Assembly: GCA_964402115.1 (NCBI GenBank)
Contig: CAYOBW010000012.1
Location: 1 to 57,028, forward strand
Direction: 5' to 3'
Length of the DNA: 57,028 nt
DNA from: CAYOBW01 sp964402115
GTDB taxonomy: Bacteria > Verrucomicrobiota > Kiritimatiellia > UBA8416 > CAYOBW01
The position numbers and the translations under genes are program-made. The notes under the pieces are model-generated. The model did not search any database. It saw nothing but the letters and a program-made list of their open reading frames with translations, and was not told the DNA's origin. Positions 24,979 to 32,668 of the stretch are shown here, piece after piece. Within the stretch, counting starts at the first letter, position 1. Every line of letters begins with the position of its first letter.

Positions 24979-25413
24979 TCATCGGTCCGCGTAGATATTG
25001 TCGCCATTTGTCCCGTCCGAACCTTCCTGACGGTCGCGGCCTCTTGAGTAGAGCGAGAACGTATTGACCGTCAGTCGTTTGTAAATGTACGGCATCCCCC
25101 AGGAATCCTTACCGTCGCGCACGGACTCCGGCAGCTTCAGGTAGAAGGCCGCGTCCAAGTCAAGCGGACACGTGCCGTTGTCGGCGAGATAATCGTTCAC
25201 GGCCTTGGCAATGTGCTGAAGCTCGGCCCTGGTTTTCGACTCGTAGGCTTTCTGCTTGGCCAGCGTCCCAATCCCGGCGATCAGTCCCATCAGAATGCCC
25301 ATGATCGCCACCACGACCAGCAACTCGACGAGGGTAAAACCAGTCTTACAGCGTGATTTGGACAAGCTAATCCCGGTCCTGGGTTCGGCAGACGTTCGTG
25401 CTTCAGTGCTCAT
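24979..25413 (-). CDS. GspG-like major pseudopilin
   Basis: A 144-residue prepilin, the size of type II secretion major pseudopilins. Leader ...RCKTG, then FTLVELLVVVAIMGILMGLI. The C-terminal part, with CPLDLDAAFYLKLPESVRDG, DSWGMPYIYK and LYSRGRDRQEGSDGTNGDNI, follows the GspG pattern DPWGNPY ... S.G.DG..GG...DI, in which the last acidic loop holds a calcium ion. ATG 25413 is chosen over ATG 25431 because AGGAG lies eight bases ahead. It is the first gene of the seven-gene cluster, as gspG is in canonical operons. No GspE, GspF or GspC is nearby. Confidence 0.8.
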   Translation of the reverse strand: MSTEARTSAEPRTGISLSKSRCKTGFTLVELLVVVAIMGILMGLIAGIGTLAKQKAYESKTRAELQHIAKAVNDYLADNGTCPLDLDAAFYLKLPESVRDGKDSWGMPYIYKRLTVNTFSLYSRGRDRQEGSDGTNGDNIYADR

Positions 25414-25463
25414 GCGTGCTCCTGACCTCATACTCTATGCTTCTGCATGGCCCATGTCAACGC

Positions 25464-25612
25464 GTCTCAGGCAGCAGTTCTCATTATGGCCGGAGACCGC
25501 CTGAAGGCGGGACTCCAAACGTCGTAAACGCGCTGGAAACCGGTTTGGAGTCCCGGCTTTAGCCGGTCTCAGACACCTGCCGGTGGCCATAATGAGAACT
25601 GCTGCGTCTCAG
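25464..25612. mobile_element. MITE-like inverted-repeat element with 7-bp target duplication
   Basis: The element spans 25471-25605 (135 bp). Its ends are perfect 21-bp inverted repeats (25471-25491 and 25585-25605, the left one starting GCAGCAGTTCTC). It is flanked by the direct repeat GTCTCAG at 25464-25470 and 25606-25612, the mark of a transposition event. Inside, 25493-25520 and 25543-25570 are also near-complementary (25 of 28), so most of the element folds into one long stem. Each inner arm contains its own short palindrome (CCGCCT GA AGGCGG and CCGGCT TT AGCCGG). It has no coding capacity and would need a transposase in trans. The right target copy contains the stop codon of the adjacent gene. 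Confidence 0.75.
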
Positions 25613-26454
25613 GGCTTCTTCCAGATGTACAGCACATTCGGCTCGCTCGTCACGTACAGCACACCCTTGTCGTCCATGGTTACGCCCTCTGGCTGCTTGA
25701 GGGGGCCGGTCAGTCCGTTCCCTTCTGCCAGCGATAGCCGCGAGATCGTTTTCCCTTCCGCATTGCATTCCACCAGAACCTTCGACTCGTCGCTGCAGAA
25801 GACGAGGTTGCTGTTGGCGCTTACGAACGTGACAGCCGCCAGATCCTTCATGCCTTGGTTGTTCGCCTGGATATCCCACGGCGTCGAGGGCGCCGGTTCC
25901 GCGTCTCCCGCGGGCAGGGGGAGCGCATAAAGCCTTCGAGGCGACTTCTCTTTCACCACGTAGAGCATGCGGGCCTTCACGTCGAAAGCCACGCCTTCCA
26001 GGCCGCTGTTCCCGGCCTCGGCAGCGTCAATCAAGTACCGCTTGCAGTCGGCATAATCGACAGTGTTGGAGTCGCTTAGGTCAAACACGACCAGCATCCT
26101 GCGGCGCTCCTCCACCACGGCAAAGCGCTTGGCGCCCAACCAGCAGACGTCTTCGGTATCGTCGAAACCCAGCAGGCTGATCTGGCGTTTGACCGCGCCT
26201 TGCAGGTCCAACTCGATGAGCAACGTGGGGGCATTCAGGACGGCAAACAACGTTCCAGAATCTTGGCAGAACGTGATGCCGGAGAGATTATCCTCAACAC
26301 CCGTCAGTTGGATGGGTCCTGCCGCAAGTTGATAAGCATCCAGCTTGATGGACGCAGGTGTTTCAGCGGCCACAGCCGCAAACCCGCTGCCGAGGGCCAA
26401 ACTGACTAGCCCGATCCCGACTCCAATCCGCCATGTCCTGTCACGCATGAGCAT
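25609..26454 (-). CDS. SdiA-regulated (YjiK-like) secreted beta-propeller protein
   Basis: A 281-residue exported protein. Signal peptide: RTWRIGVGIGLVSLALGSGF then AAVAAE. The mature part follows the SdiA-regulated/YjiK family pattern: LTGVEDNLSGITFCQDSGTLFAV, DDTEDVCWLGAKRFAVVEER, GLEGVAFDVKARMLYVVKEKSP, QPEGVTMDDKGVLYVTSEPN. These are successive blades of a beta-propeller related to esterase-like phytase and NHL folds; the biochemical role is unknown. ATG 26454 has GGAGG four bases ahead; ATG 26448 is the alternative. The TGA stop lies within the target duplication of the adjacent miniature element, which landed precisely at the gene end without altering the protein. Confidence 0.75.
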   Translation of the reverse strand: MLMRDRTWRIGVGIGLVSLALGSGFAAVAAETPASIKLDAYQLAAGPIQLTGVEDNLSGITFCQDSGTLFAVLNAPTLLIELDLQGAVKRQISLLGFDDTEDVCWLGAKRFAVVEERRRMLVVFDLSDSNTVDYADCKRYLIDAAEAGNSGLEGVAFDVKARMLYVVKEKSPRRLYALPLPAGDAEPAPSTPWDIQANNQGMKDLAAVTFVSANSNLVFCSDESKVLVECNAEGKTISRLSLAEGNGLTGPLKQPEGVTMDDKGVLYVTSEPNVLYIWKKP

Positions 26455-26544
26455 GCTTCCTCCATGATCCTGACGACTCGACTATCGGCTAACAGGCGCA
26501 GGGATGGCAAGCCGAATCGGATCGGAGAGGTAAAACCCTAAAGC

Positions 26545-26574
26545 GTAAGCGGCCCGCCGAGGCGGGCCGCTTAC
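26545..26574 (-). terminator. Rho-independent terminator of the LamG-like gene
   Basis: GTAAGCGGCCCGCC (26545-26558) and its exact complement at 26561-26574 form a very stable stem. On the minus strand it is followed by GCTTTAGGGTTTTACC, so it ends transcription from the gene at 26598-27788. Confidence 0.7.
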
Positions 26575-26597
26575 CGTCGCGCAGAGCAGGAGGACTA

Positions 26598-27788
26598 TCA
26601 GTAGACCCACTGAATCGTCGGGCGGTAGTAAGCCCGCCCAGCAGGAGCGTTCAGGTCAGTCCACGTATTCGTTCCGGACGGGTCGCGCGCAACTGTCGCC
26701 ACCGGAATCCACGGGCTGTTCTCCATGAGGTTCGTGGCCCGCAGCATGGTATAGCTGTTTGTCACAAAGAGGTCTGTTCCGAGGAACTTGATCGTGGCGC
26801 TGGTCGGATCGCTGGTCGCCTGCACGACCGTCAACATGCCGTCCGCGGCAAACGGGTTACTGCCAGCCACCATCTCCTCCCAGTTCTTGTTGGTGTCGCC
26901 GTCCGAATCGCCATCCGGATCCCAGATGCCGTTGCTGACGTAGATCTGGTTGTCAATCCCATACGTCGAACCGCTCACGGTTGGCACGGGTTGATTGGTG
27001 ACGACGATATCGTCAAGCATCCCCGGTCCTTCCGTTGAAATGGCCGACAGATAAGTCGGCACCAAACCGTCGTTCTCGTGGGCGTTCGCGCACAGGAACC
27101 AAGTGCCCGTGCCACCGGAGCCGAGCATGGGCTGCAGTAGGGCCATCGGTGCACTTTGCGGCTCGCCGCCGTTGATCGACACCTGGAAATAGGTGTCGAA
27201 CTGGTTGTTTTCTTCCGTCTGGAACCAAGCGTCCGTCCTGTAGTCCATCTTGATCGTTAGCCTGAACCACGTATTCGTCGCGATGGGCGGGTGATTCAGT
27301 TTCGTCCAGTAAGGCGTCGGCGACCAGGGGCTGGTGCGGTATTGGTGCATGACGCGCAGACAACCATCGGTTCCGAGGTAGATAGCCGTTTGGATGTTCG
27401 TGTCAAGCCCGCTGGGCGGTACATCCCGTGGCACGGGTTTGACCATGAGGTCTATCCAGACGTTCGTCTGACCGGGCAGTGCGTTGGTGTTGAACTGATT
27501 GCTCACCGGAGCCGTCATTTCAAGCACCTTTGTGTGGGCGTCGGCAATCACGTACCCAAACACGTACATCGGATCGCCAGCCACGACGGAGGCGGCATCG
27601 ACATCGCCATACCAGCCGTTCGTGCCGCTTATCAAGGTGCCGACATCAAGCCCCTCGAACGAAATGCTGTACGGAATGCCATTTGAAGTGTTCGACCAAC
27701 CTGGCGTTGCCGACGCAATCATCAGTAAAGCCAGCATGCCACCGACCGTCGTTCCTCTGTTTCCACACGTGCGAGATTTTTCGTTCAT
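26598..27788 (-). CDS. Secreted LamG/concanavalin-like protein with calcium-binding Asp repeat
   Basis: A 396-residue protein beginning at ATG 27788 (GGAGGTGG site) rather than the longer frame from 27869. A Cys-containing N-terminus precedes a hydrophobic signal segment (VGGMLALLMIASATPGW). The middle, with YSISFEGLDVG, VWIDLMVKPVP, WFRLTIKMDYRT and a final GMLDDIVVTN, has the strand pattern of a LamG-type jelly roll. Then comes DPDGDSDGDTNKNWEEMVAGSNPF, a thrombospondin type 3-like calcium-binding repeat, and a C-terminal domain of the kind found in PVC secreted proteins (TLFVTNSYTMLRATNL-like, W.PVATV). Probably extracellular and carbohydrate- or surface-binding; no catalytic residues recognised. 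The gene is monocistronic. Confidence 0.6.
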   Translation of the reverse strand: MNEKSRTCGNRGTTVGGMLALLMIASATPGWSNTSNGIPYSISFEGLDVGTLISGTNGWYGDVDAASVVAGDPMYVFGYVIADAHTKVLEMTAPVSNQFNTNALPGQTNVWIDLMVKPVPRDVPPSGLDTNIQTAIYLGTDGCLRVMHQYRTSPWSPTPYWTKLNHPPIATNTWFRLTIKMDYRTDAWFQTEENNQFDTYFQVSINGGEPQSAPMALLQPMLGSGGTGTWFLCANAHENDGLVPTYLSAISTEGPGMLDDIVVTNQPVPTVSGSTYGIDNQIYVSNGIWDPDGDSDGDTNKNWEEMVAGSNPFAADGMLTVVQATSDPTSATIKFLGTDLFVTNSYTMLRATNLMENSPWIPVATVARDPSGTNTWTDLNAPAGRAYYRPTIQWVY

Positions 27789-28027
27789 CGCCACCTCCAC
27801 TGCGCCGCAGATAATGATGGAACAACCACTCCCTCGACCGCGCATGTGCTGATCCATACGAGATGGCAATATGATTAATCCAGTACCCCCCGGACGTCAA
27901 TCATTTTTCCGGCATGCGCTGCATCTTTTTCGCAAACCCTGGCAGTCGCAAGACGTCGGGAAGAGCCTGAACGCGGGGGGCTGCGCGCTTGGCGGTCAAA
28001 AAAGTCACGCGGCAAGCGCTTTTTCCT

Positions 28028-28056
28028 TTGATTTCACCCGCTCGCCCGACTAGAGT
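28028..28056 (+). promoter_or_regulatory. Candidate promoter of the Amuc_1102-1098-like operon
   Basis: TTGATT (28028-28033) and TAGAGT (28051-28056) are separated by exactly 17 bases; each matches four of six consensus positions. It would give a leader of about 50 bases before ATG 28115. It lies in the 326-base divergent spacer (27789-28114), where no gene is seen. Confidence 0.35.
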
Positions 28057-28114
28057 TCGTCCCCGATACATTTCATGTACTTCAGGACGCGGGGCAGCAG
28101 AGTGGGGGGGTGCC

Positions 28115-28855
28115 ATGGCGAGCGTGCACAAGCGGGCGGTCTTGCTGGCGGGAGTCGGGGTCGGGCTGGGTTTGGCTGCGGCGACAGTGTGGGCGCAGGC
28201 AGGCGGCACCACGCACCGTTTGACTCGGCCGGGTGCGACAGTTGGCGTGGGACGCGCTGACGCGACGGCAACGGGGATCAAGCGCGAGAAGGGCGAAGAG
28301 GCTGGCGTCAAGAAGGGCAGCAAGGTGCGGGCTTCCATCAGGCGGATCAAAGGGCTTGATCAGGAAGGTATTGTGCGTGTTCCGGAGTACAAGACGGACC
28401 AATACCGCAGCAACAAGAAGCCGGGCGAGTGGCTGGAGATCACCACCGAGTACGACACGGGTGACGAGTGGATCGACGAACTGACCTTTTCCTATTATGT
28501 GCTTTGCCGGGCGCGCGAAGGTAGGGGAATCGACTATTCGCTTTACAAGGCCAGCGTCCGCTACATCGATATTGCTCAAGACAAGCAGCATTACAGCACC
28601 GTTTTCGTCCGACCCAATGCCGTGCTGCGGTACGGAACGCCCGTGGCTATCGCCGTGGTCATTACCGTCAACGGGGAAGTTGTGGATGCCAAGAACGAAT
28701 CGCGGGTCAAGCTCCCCGAGGAGTGGTGGTCCAGTCCGCAAGTGCTGGAGAACCCGAACGTGAAAGTCACGCTGCGGGAAGGATACCTGTTGAGCCGGGA
28801 TCAGACGCCTTGGGCGTTGATCAATACAGACGACTACGAGACGATCAAGCCCTGA
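28115..28855 (+). CDS. Amuc_1102-like pilus-associated exported protein
   Basis: A 246-residue protein with a signal peptide (MASVHKRAVLLAGVGVGLGL, cleaved near VWAQA). The mature part starts with a basic, low-complexity stretch and continues with a compact domain: EWLEITTEYDTGDEWIDELT, FSYYVLCR, YIDIAQDKQHYSTVFVRPN and ESRVKLPEEWWSSPQVLEN. It is the first of five plus-strand genes whose order and products match the Akkermansia Amuc_1102, 1101, 1100, 1099, 1098 locus, and its length fits Amuc_1102, whose function is unknown. ATG 28115 is preferred over an upstream ATG at 27989 because the signal peptide follows it. Identification rests mainly on synteny and general resemblance. Confidence 0.65.
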   Translation: MASVHKRAVLLAGVGVGLGLAAATVWAQAGGTTHRLTRPGATVGVGRADATATGIKREKGEEAGVKKGSKVRASIRRIKGLDQEGIVRVPEYKTDQYRSNKKPGEWLEITTEYDTGDEWIDELTFSYYVLCRAREGRGIDYSLYKASVRYIDIAQDKQHYSTVFVRPNAVLRYGTPVAIAVVITVNGEVVDAKNESRVKLPEEWWSSPQVLENPNVKVTLREGYLLSRDQTPWALINTDDYETIKP

Positions 28856-28892
28856 GCGCATGAACGGGGCGGTTGCGCGAGGTTAGACAATC

Positions 28893-30569
28893 GTGTTCAA
28901 GACGGAACGAATTCTTGCCTTGGATATCGGGTCCAGTCGCGTGGTGCTGGCGGAGTTCCTGACCGCAAAGGCCGGGGGTGCTCCGCAACTCGTGAACTAT
29001 GGCCGCGTGCCGCTCGGTTTGGACCCGGAGTCGGATGCCGATCCATCGGCTTACATCGTCACGGCGATGCGTGATATCATGCGCGAGCGGGGCATCAAGC
29101 CTGCGCCCCTCCTGCTCTCCCTCTCAGGAAACGCTGTGTTTCCTCGGTTCGCCAAACTGCCTCCCGCCGCCGGAGAGAAACTGCGTCAGATGGTGCAGTA
29201 CGAGGCCGAGCAAAACGTTCCGTTCCCCATCGAGGATTTGCTTTGGGACTACCAGTTGGTGGGAACCACGGACGACGGCGAACTCAACATCATGCTTGTG
29301 GCGGCCAAGAACGAGCACGTCGTGCGGCTGACCGATTGTGTGCAGGCGGTGGGACTCGAACCCGACATCGTGGACGTGGGTCCCATGGCGATCTACAACG
29401 CCGTGCGCTACAACTACCCGGACTTGGAGGGGTGTACGCTCGTGCTCGACATTGGCGCACGGTCGTCGAACATGATCTTCTTCGAGGCGGGCAGGATCTT
29501 CTGTCGCAGCATTCCCGTGGCGGGCAATGCAATTACGCAGGAGATCATGAAAGATTTCGAGGTGTCGTTCGCGGAGGCCGAGCAGCTCAAGTGCGAGCAC
29601 GCTTTCGTTGCGTTCGGCGGGGTCTATGCGGGCGCCGACAACGAGACCGCTGATCGCGTGTCCAAGATCACGCGCAACGTGGTCACCCGTCTGCACGCCG
29701 AGGTCAATCGGTCCATCAATTTCTACCGCAGCCAGCAGGGCGGCAGCGCGCCGGCCATGTTGCTGCTGGCGGGTGGGTCCGCCGTGATTCCGCACATGGA
29801 CACTTTCTTCCGCGAGAAGCTGAAGGTTGCGGTGGAGTTTCTGAACCCGTTCGTCAATGTGCCCGTGGGGCCTTCCGTGTCGAGTGCAGCGGTTGAGACC
29901 GACATACCCGTGCTCGGCGAGGTTGTGGGACTGGCGTTGCGGCGCGGCCTGACCTGTCCCGTTGAACTGAATCTGATGCCGGCTGGTCTCGTGGCGCGAA
30001 AAGTGATGCGCAAACGCCAGCCGTACTTTGTGACCGCCGCCGTGGGGATCGTGCTGATTCTCCTGTGCTGGTGTGGCTATGCGTACCGGATGACGGCGCT
30101 CCGTGAGCGGCAGCTGCAGTCGGTCAAGACGAAGATCGAACGTATTCAGGATGACCAGCGCCGTCTAAGCAAAGCCACTGAAGAGAAGACGTTGGTGCTG
30201 GACCGGGCGGCCAGCCTGGCTGGCCTGGTTGGCCGGCGCACGCAATGGATCGCAATGCTGCAGTCGGTGCGCGCCTGTCTGCTGGATGGCATGTGGATTG
30301 TTGGCATTACGCCTGTTGCCGAGCGGAATGCCGAAACCATCAACGCCGTGGATGTCGCCGTCATAGGCTTCGATGATCGCCTGCGCCTGGTCGAGAAGCC
30401 AAAAGGCGGTGGACCGACGGCGCCGGAACTGTTCCGCGACCGCCTGCGCCGGCAGGAGCGTTTCACGGCTGAAACCGACATCTTCAGAGAAACGCCGATG
30501 AAGATTGGCGCCTATGACCGGCAATTCACCGTGCGACTGGTGCTGCGGGCGCCCCTTGAGAATAGGTAA
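28893..30569 (+). CDS. PilM-like actin-fold protein fused to PilN-like domain (Amuc_1101-like)
   Basis: A 558-residue protein starting at GTG 28893. Residues 1 to about 360 are a PilM/FtsA-type actin fold: phosphate-1 LALDIGSSRVVLAEF, then YEAEQNVPFPIEDLLWDYQL, TLVLDIGARSSNMIFFEAG (phosphate-2) and MLLLAGGSAVIPHM (adenosine). After it come ELNLMPAG, a signature of PilN N-termini, one membrane helix (about YFVTAAVGIVLILLCWCGYA) and a coiled-coil plus periplasmic domain. In typical type IV pilus systems PilM and PilN are separate proteins that bind each other through just this LNLLP-like peptide; here they are one chain. It should anchor the cytoplasmic side of the pilus or secretion machine to the inner membrane. 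Confidence 0.85.
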   Translation: MFKTERILALDIGSSRVVLAEFLTAKAGGAPQLVNYGRVPLGLDPESDADPSAYIVTAMRDIMRERGIKPAPLLLSLSGNAVFPRFAKLPPAAGEKLRQMVQYEAEQNVPFPIEDLLWDYQLVGTTDDGELNIMLVAAKNEHVVRLTDCVQAVGLEPDIVDVGPMAIYNAVRYNYPDLEGCTLVLDIGARSSNMIFFEAGRIFCRSIPVAGNAITQEIMKDFEVSFAEAEQLKCEHAFVAFGGVYAGADNETADRVSKITRNVVTRLHAEVNRSINFYRSQQGGSAPAMLLLAGGSAVIPHMDTFFREKLKVAVEFLNPFVNVPVGPSVSSAAVETDIPVLGEVVGLALRRGLTCPVELNLMPAGLVARKVMRKRQPYFVTAAVGIVLILLCWCGYAYRMTALRERQLQSVKTKIERIQDDQRRLSKATEEKTLVLDRAASLAGLVGRRTQWIAMLQSVRACLLDGMWIVGITPVAERNAETINAVDVAVIGFDDRLRLVEKPKGGGPTAPELFRDRLRRQERFTAETDIFRETPMKIGAYDRQFTVRLVLRAPLENR

Positions 30570-30575
30570 CAAGGC

Positions 30576-31550
30576 ATGAAGGCGAAGAAAATCATCGCGG
30601 CGGCAGTGGGCACGGTGGCAGTGTTGGTGCTCGCCGCTACCGGTTTCTTGTTGTACCGGGGGATTATCCAGTTGCACGCCGTGCAGCAGAATCTGAGCGT
30701 TGCAGCCCAGCAATTGGACGGCATCTACGGAAAGAACCCGTTCCCATCGCCGGGCAACGCCAAGATCGAGAAGGAGAACGCGGACTTGGGCCGTAAGGCC
30801 CTGTTGTCCATGCAGGAGTTGTTTCGCAAGGACCAGGTGCTGCCCGACAACGAAAAGAGTCCCTCGGCCTTTATCAGTACACTGGGCGAGCGCAAGAAGA
30901 AACTCACCGAAATGGCTGGTGACGCCGTGCCGGACCCGGCCAAGTTCTCGTTCGGATTCGGACGCTATTTCGAGGGGGGCGGGGCTCTTCCCGCGCCTGA
31001 CAACGTGCCGCGCCTCACCCAGCAGTTGTTGATGATCGACGAGATCTGTCGCGCCCTGTTCCAGAGCAAGATCGACCTGCTGACCTCTGTTACGCGCGAG
31101 GAATTCGAGGGCGGGACGGGTCGCGCCGCTGTGGCGGCGGATGATCCCCTGCGCAATGCAGGTAAGATGGGACAAGAAGCGCTGTCGGCCCGGTTGCATT
31201 TTGTTTTTGAGTTCAGCGCCCGTGAGAAGGCACTGATCGGTGTACTGAACCGGCTTGCGAGCCATCCCCTTTTCATCGTGGTGACGTCCCTTGACGTGGC
31301 CAAGGAGCAGCCCGACGTACAGATGCCTGTGAAGCCCGCTCCAGGCGAAGAAGTTGATTCCAAGGAGGTTCCGCCGCAGGTGGGTCAGGTCGCCGTGACC
31401 AACGCCCCTACCACCCGTGCGATGCTGTCGGGTCCGATGCTGGAGAAACCGATGAAGGTGCGGCTGGCGGTGGACGTCTACTGGTTCCGCGAAGGCGAAG
31501 GCGGTCAACCGGCGGCTGCCGCCCCGGTGGCGCCGGGGGGACAGGCGTAA
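30576..31550 (+). CDS. Amuc_1100-like pilus-associated membrane protein
   Basis: A 324-residue protein with one N-terminal membrane helix (about residues 5-27), a coiled-coil segment, and a periplasmic or extracellular domain. Length (Amuc_1100 is 317), topology and C-terminal form agree with Akkermansia Amuc_1100: a middle FISTLGERKKKLTEMAGDA comparable to FQNELKTFRDSL, a fold resembling PilO/GspM (two ferredoxin-like units), and a final EKPMKVRLAVDVYWF comparable to MGKEQVFVQVSLNLVHF. Amuc_1100 is the abundant outer-surface protein reported to signal through Toll-like receptor 2. Here the gene sits between the PilM-PilN fusion and the Amuc_1099-like gene, as in Akkermansia. The PilO-like position suggests a structural role in alignment of the machine. 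Confidence 0.72.
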   Translation: MKAKKIIAAAVGTVAVLVLAATGFLLYRGIIQLHAVQQNLSVAAQQLDGIYGKNPFPSPGNAKIEKENADLGRKALLSMQELFRKDQVLPDNEKSPSAFISTLGERKKKLTEMAGDAVPDPAKFSFGFGRYFEGGGALPAPDNVPRLTQQLLMIDEICRALFQSKIDLLTSVTREEFEGGTGRAAVAADDPLRNAGKMGQEALSARLHFVFEFSAREKALIGVLNRLASHPLFIVVTSLDVAKEQPDVQMPVKPAPGEEVDSKEVPPQVGQVAVTNAPTTRAMLSGPMLEKPMKVRLAVDVYWFREGEGGQPAAAAPVAPGGQA

Positions 31551-32623
31551 TGGCGATGCAGAACACGCTGGCTCGCGTCAAGACGCACTACGACAAGTTG
31601 ATTGCCGCTGCGATCATGCTGGTTCTGCTGTCGTCTTTACTCTACTTGGCCTTTCGCATCGGGAGCATGCAGAAGGAGAGCCGTGACTACGAGCAGCGGA
31701 TTCTTGCCAAGCAACCCAAGTACCCGCACGCCGAGAAACTCGACACGACCGTGTTTGACAGCGCCGTGGCGGCGCTGCGAACGCCTTTTCAGCTGCCTGT
31801 GACAACCAACGGTCTCGTTTTCGTTCCTGCAGAGCGCTTCTCCTGCGGCGATTGCCAGCGACCCATTCCGGGTACGGCAACCAACTGTCCGTTCTGCCTG
31901 GCCGTGGTGCCGCCGGAGCGGTGGGAGCAACTTGACGGCGACGAGGACGCCGACGGCATGACGAACGGCTGGGAAAAGGCCAACGGCCTGAATCCCTTTG
32001 ATGCCAGCGATCGCAACAAGGACTTCGACAACGACGACTTTACGAATTACGAGGAGTACCAGGCCCGCACCGACCCGCGCAACAAGAGCAGCAGCCCTGA
32101 CATCGCTGTGAAGATGGCCGTCGAGGACATAGCGGTCCAGCACTTCTCGATGCGGTTCAAGGGCAAGATCAAAATGCCGGAAGAAATCGGCATGAAGTTT
32201 CAGATCAACATGGGGCGCAACACGTTCTTCTGCGAACTGAAGAAGCAGATCGGCGAAACCGGCTTCATTGTCTCCAAGTATGACGAGAAGTTCGTTCAGG
32301 AAACCGACACATCGGTGGGTGAGCGCAAACGTGATGTCTCGGAACTGACCCTGCGCAAGGGTGACAAGGAGATCGTCCTCGTTTTCGACCAGGAGAAGCC
32401 GCACACGGAGGCTCGCGCCACGCTGCTGTTCGATCCCGACAAGCAGAGCTTCCCCAACGTCGAGGCGGGCAGCGTGTTCGAGTTGCGCGGGAACAAGTAC
32501 ACGGTGATTCGAATTGACAATGAACAAGGGGCCGTAGTAATAAGCAACAACACTGGCGGCAAACAGCTGACAATTCGGCGTGCACGCGAGGGCAGAGCCG
32601 TGAGCGAGGGTGAGGGTAAGTAG
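31550..32623 (+). CDS. Amuc_1099-like pilus-system protein with zinc-ribbon and calcium-binding repeats
   Basis: A 357-residue protein. ATG 31550 overlaps the previous stop by one base (TAATG). It has one membrane helix near residues 18-36. A CGDC...CPFC knuckle (CGDC and CPFC separated by 12 residues) looks like a zinc ribbon, and just after it DGDEDADGMTNGWEKANGLN and DFDNDDFTNYEEYQARTDP form thrombospondin type 3-like calcium-binding motifs. The C-terminal half is a beta-rich domain ending VFELRGNKYTVIRIDNEQGA, resembling the PilP/GspC homology domain that contacts the secretin. Its place before the secretin fits that role. The pairing of metal-binding motifs is notable in a presumed periplasmic linker. 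Confidence 0.7.
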   Translation: MAMQNTLARVKTHYDKLIAAAIMLVLLSSLLYLAFRIGSMQKESRDYEQRILAKQPKYPHAEKLDTTVFDSAVAALRTPFQLPVTTNGLVFVPAERFSCGDCQRPIPGTATNCPFCLAVVPPERWEQLDGDEDADGMTNGWEKANGLNPFDASDRNKDFDNDDFTNYEEYQARTDPRNKSSSPDIAVKMAVEDIAVQHFSMRFKGKIKMPEEIGMKFQINMGRNTFFCELKKQIGETGFIVSKYDEKFVQETDTSVGERKRDVSELTLRKGDKEIVLVFDQEKPHTEARATLLFDPDKQSFPNVEAGSVFELRGNKYTVIRIDNEQGAVVISNNTGGKQLTIRRAREGRAVSEGEGK

Positions 32624-32668
32624 GCGCTGGTTGCGGTCTGGCCTAGGACCTGAAGGAGTGAATCCCCG

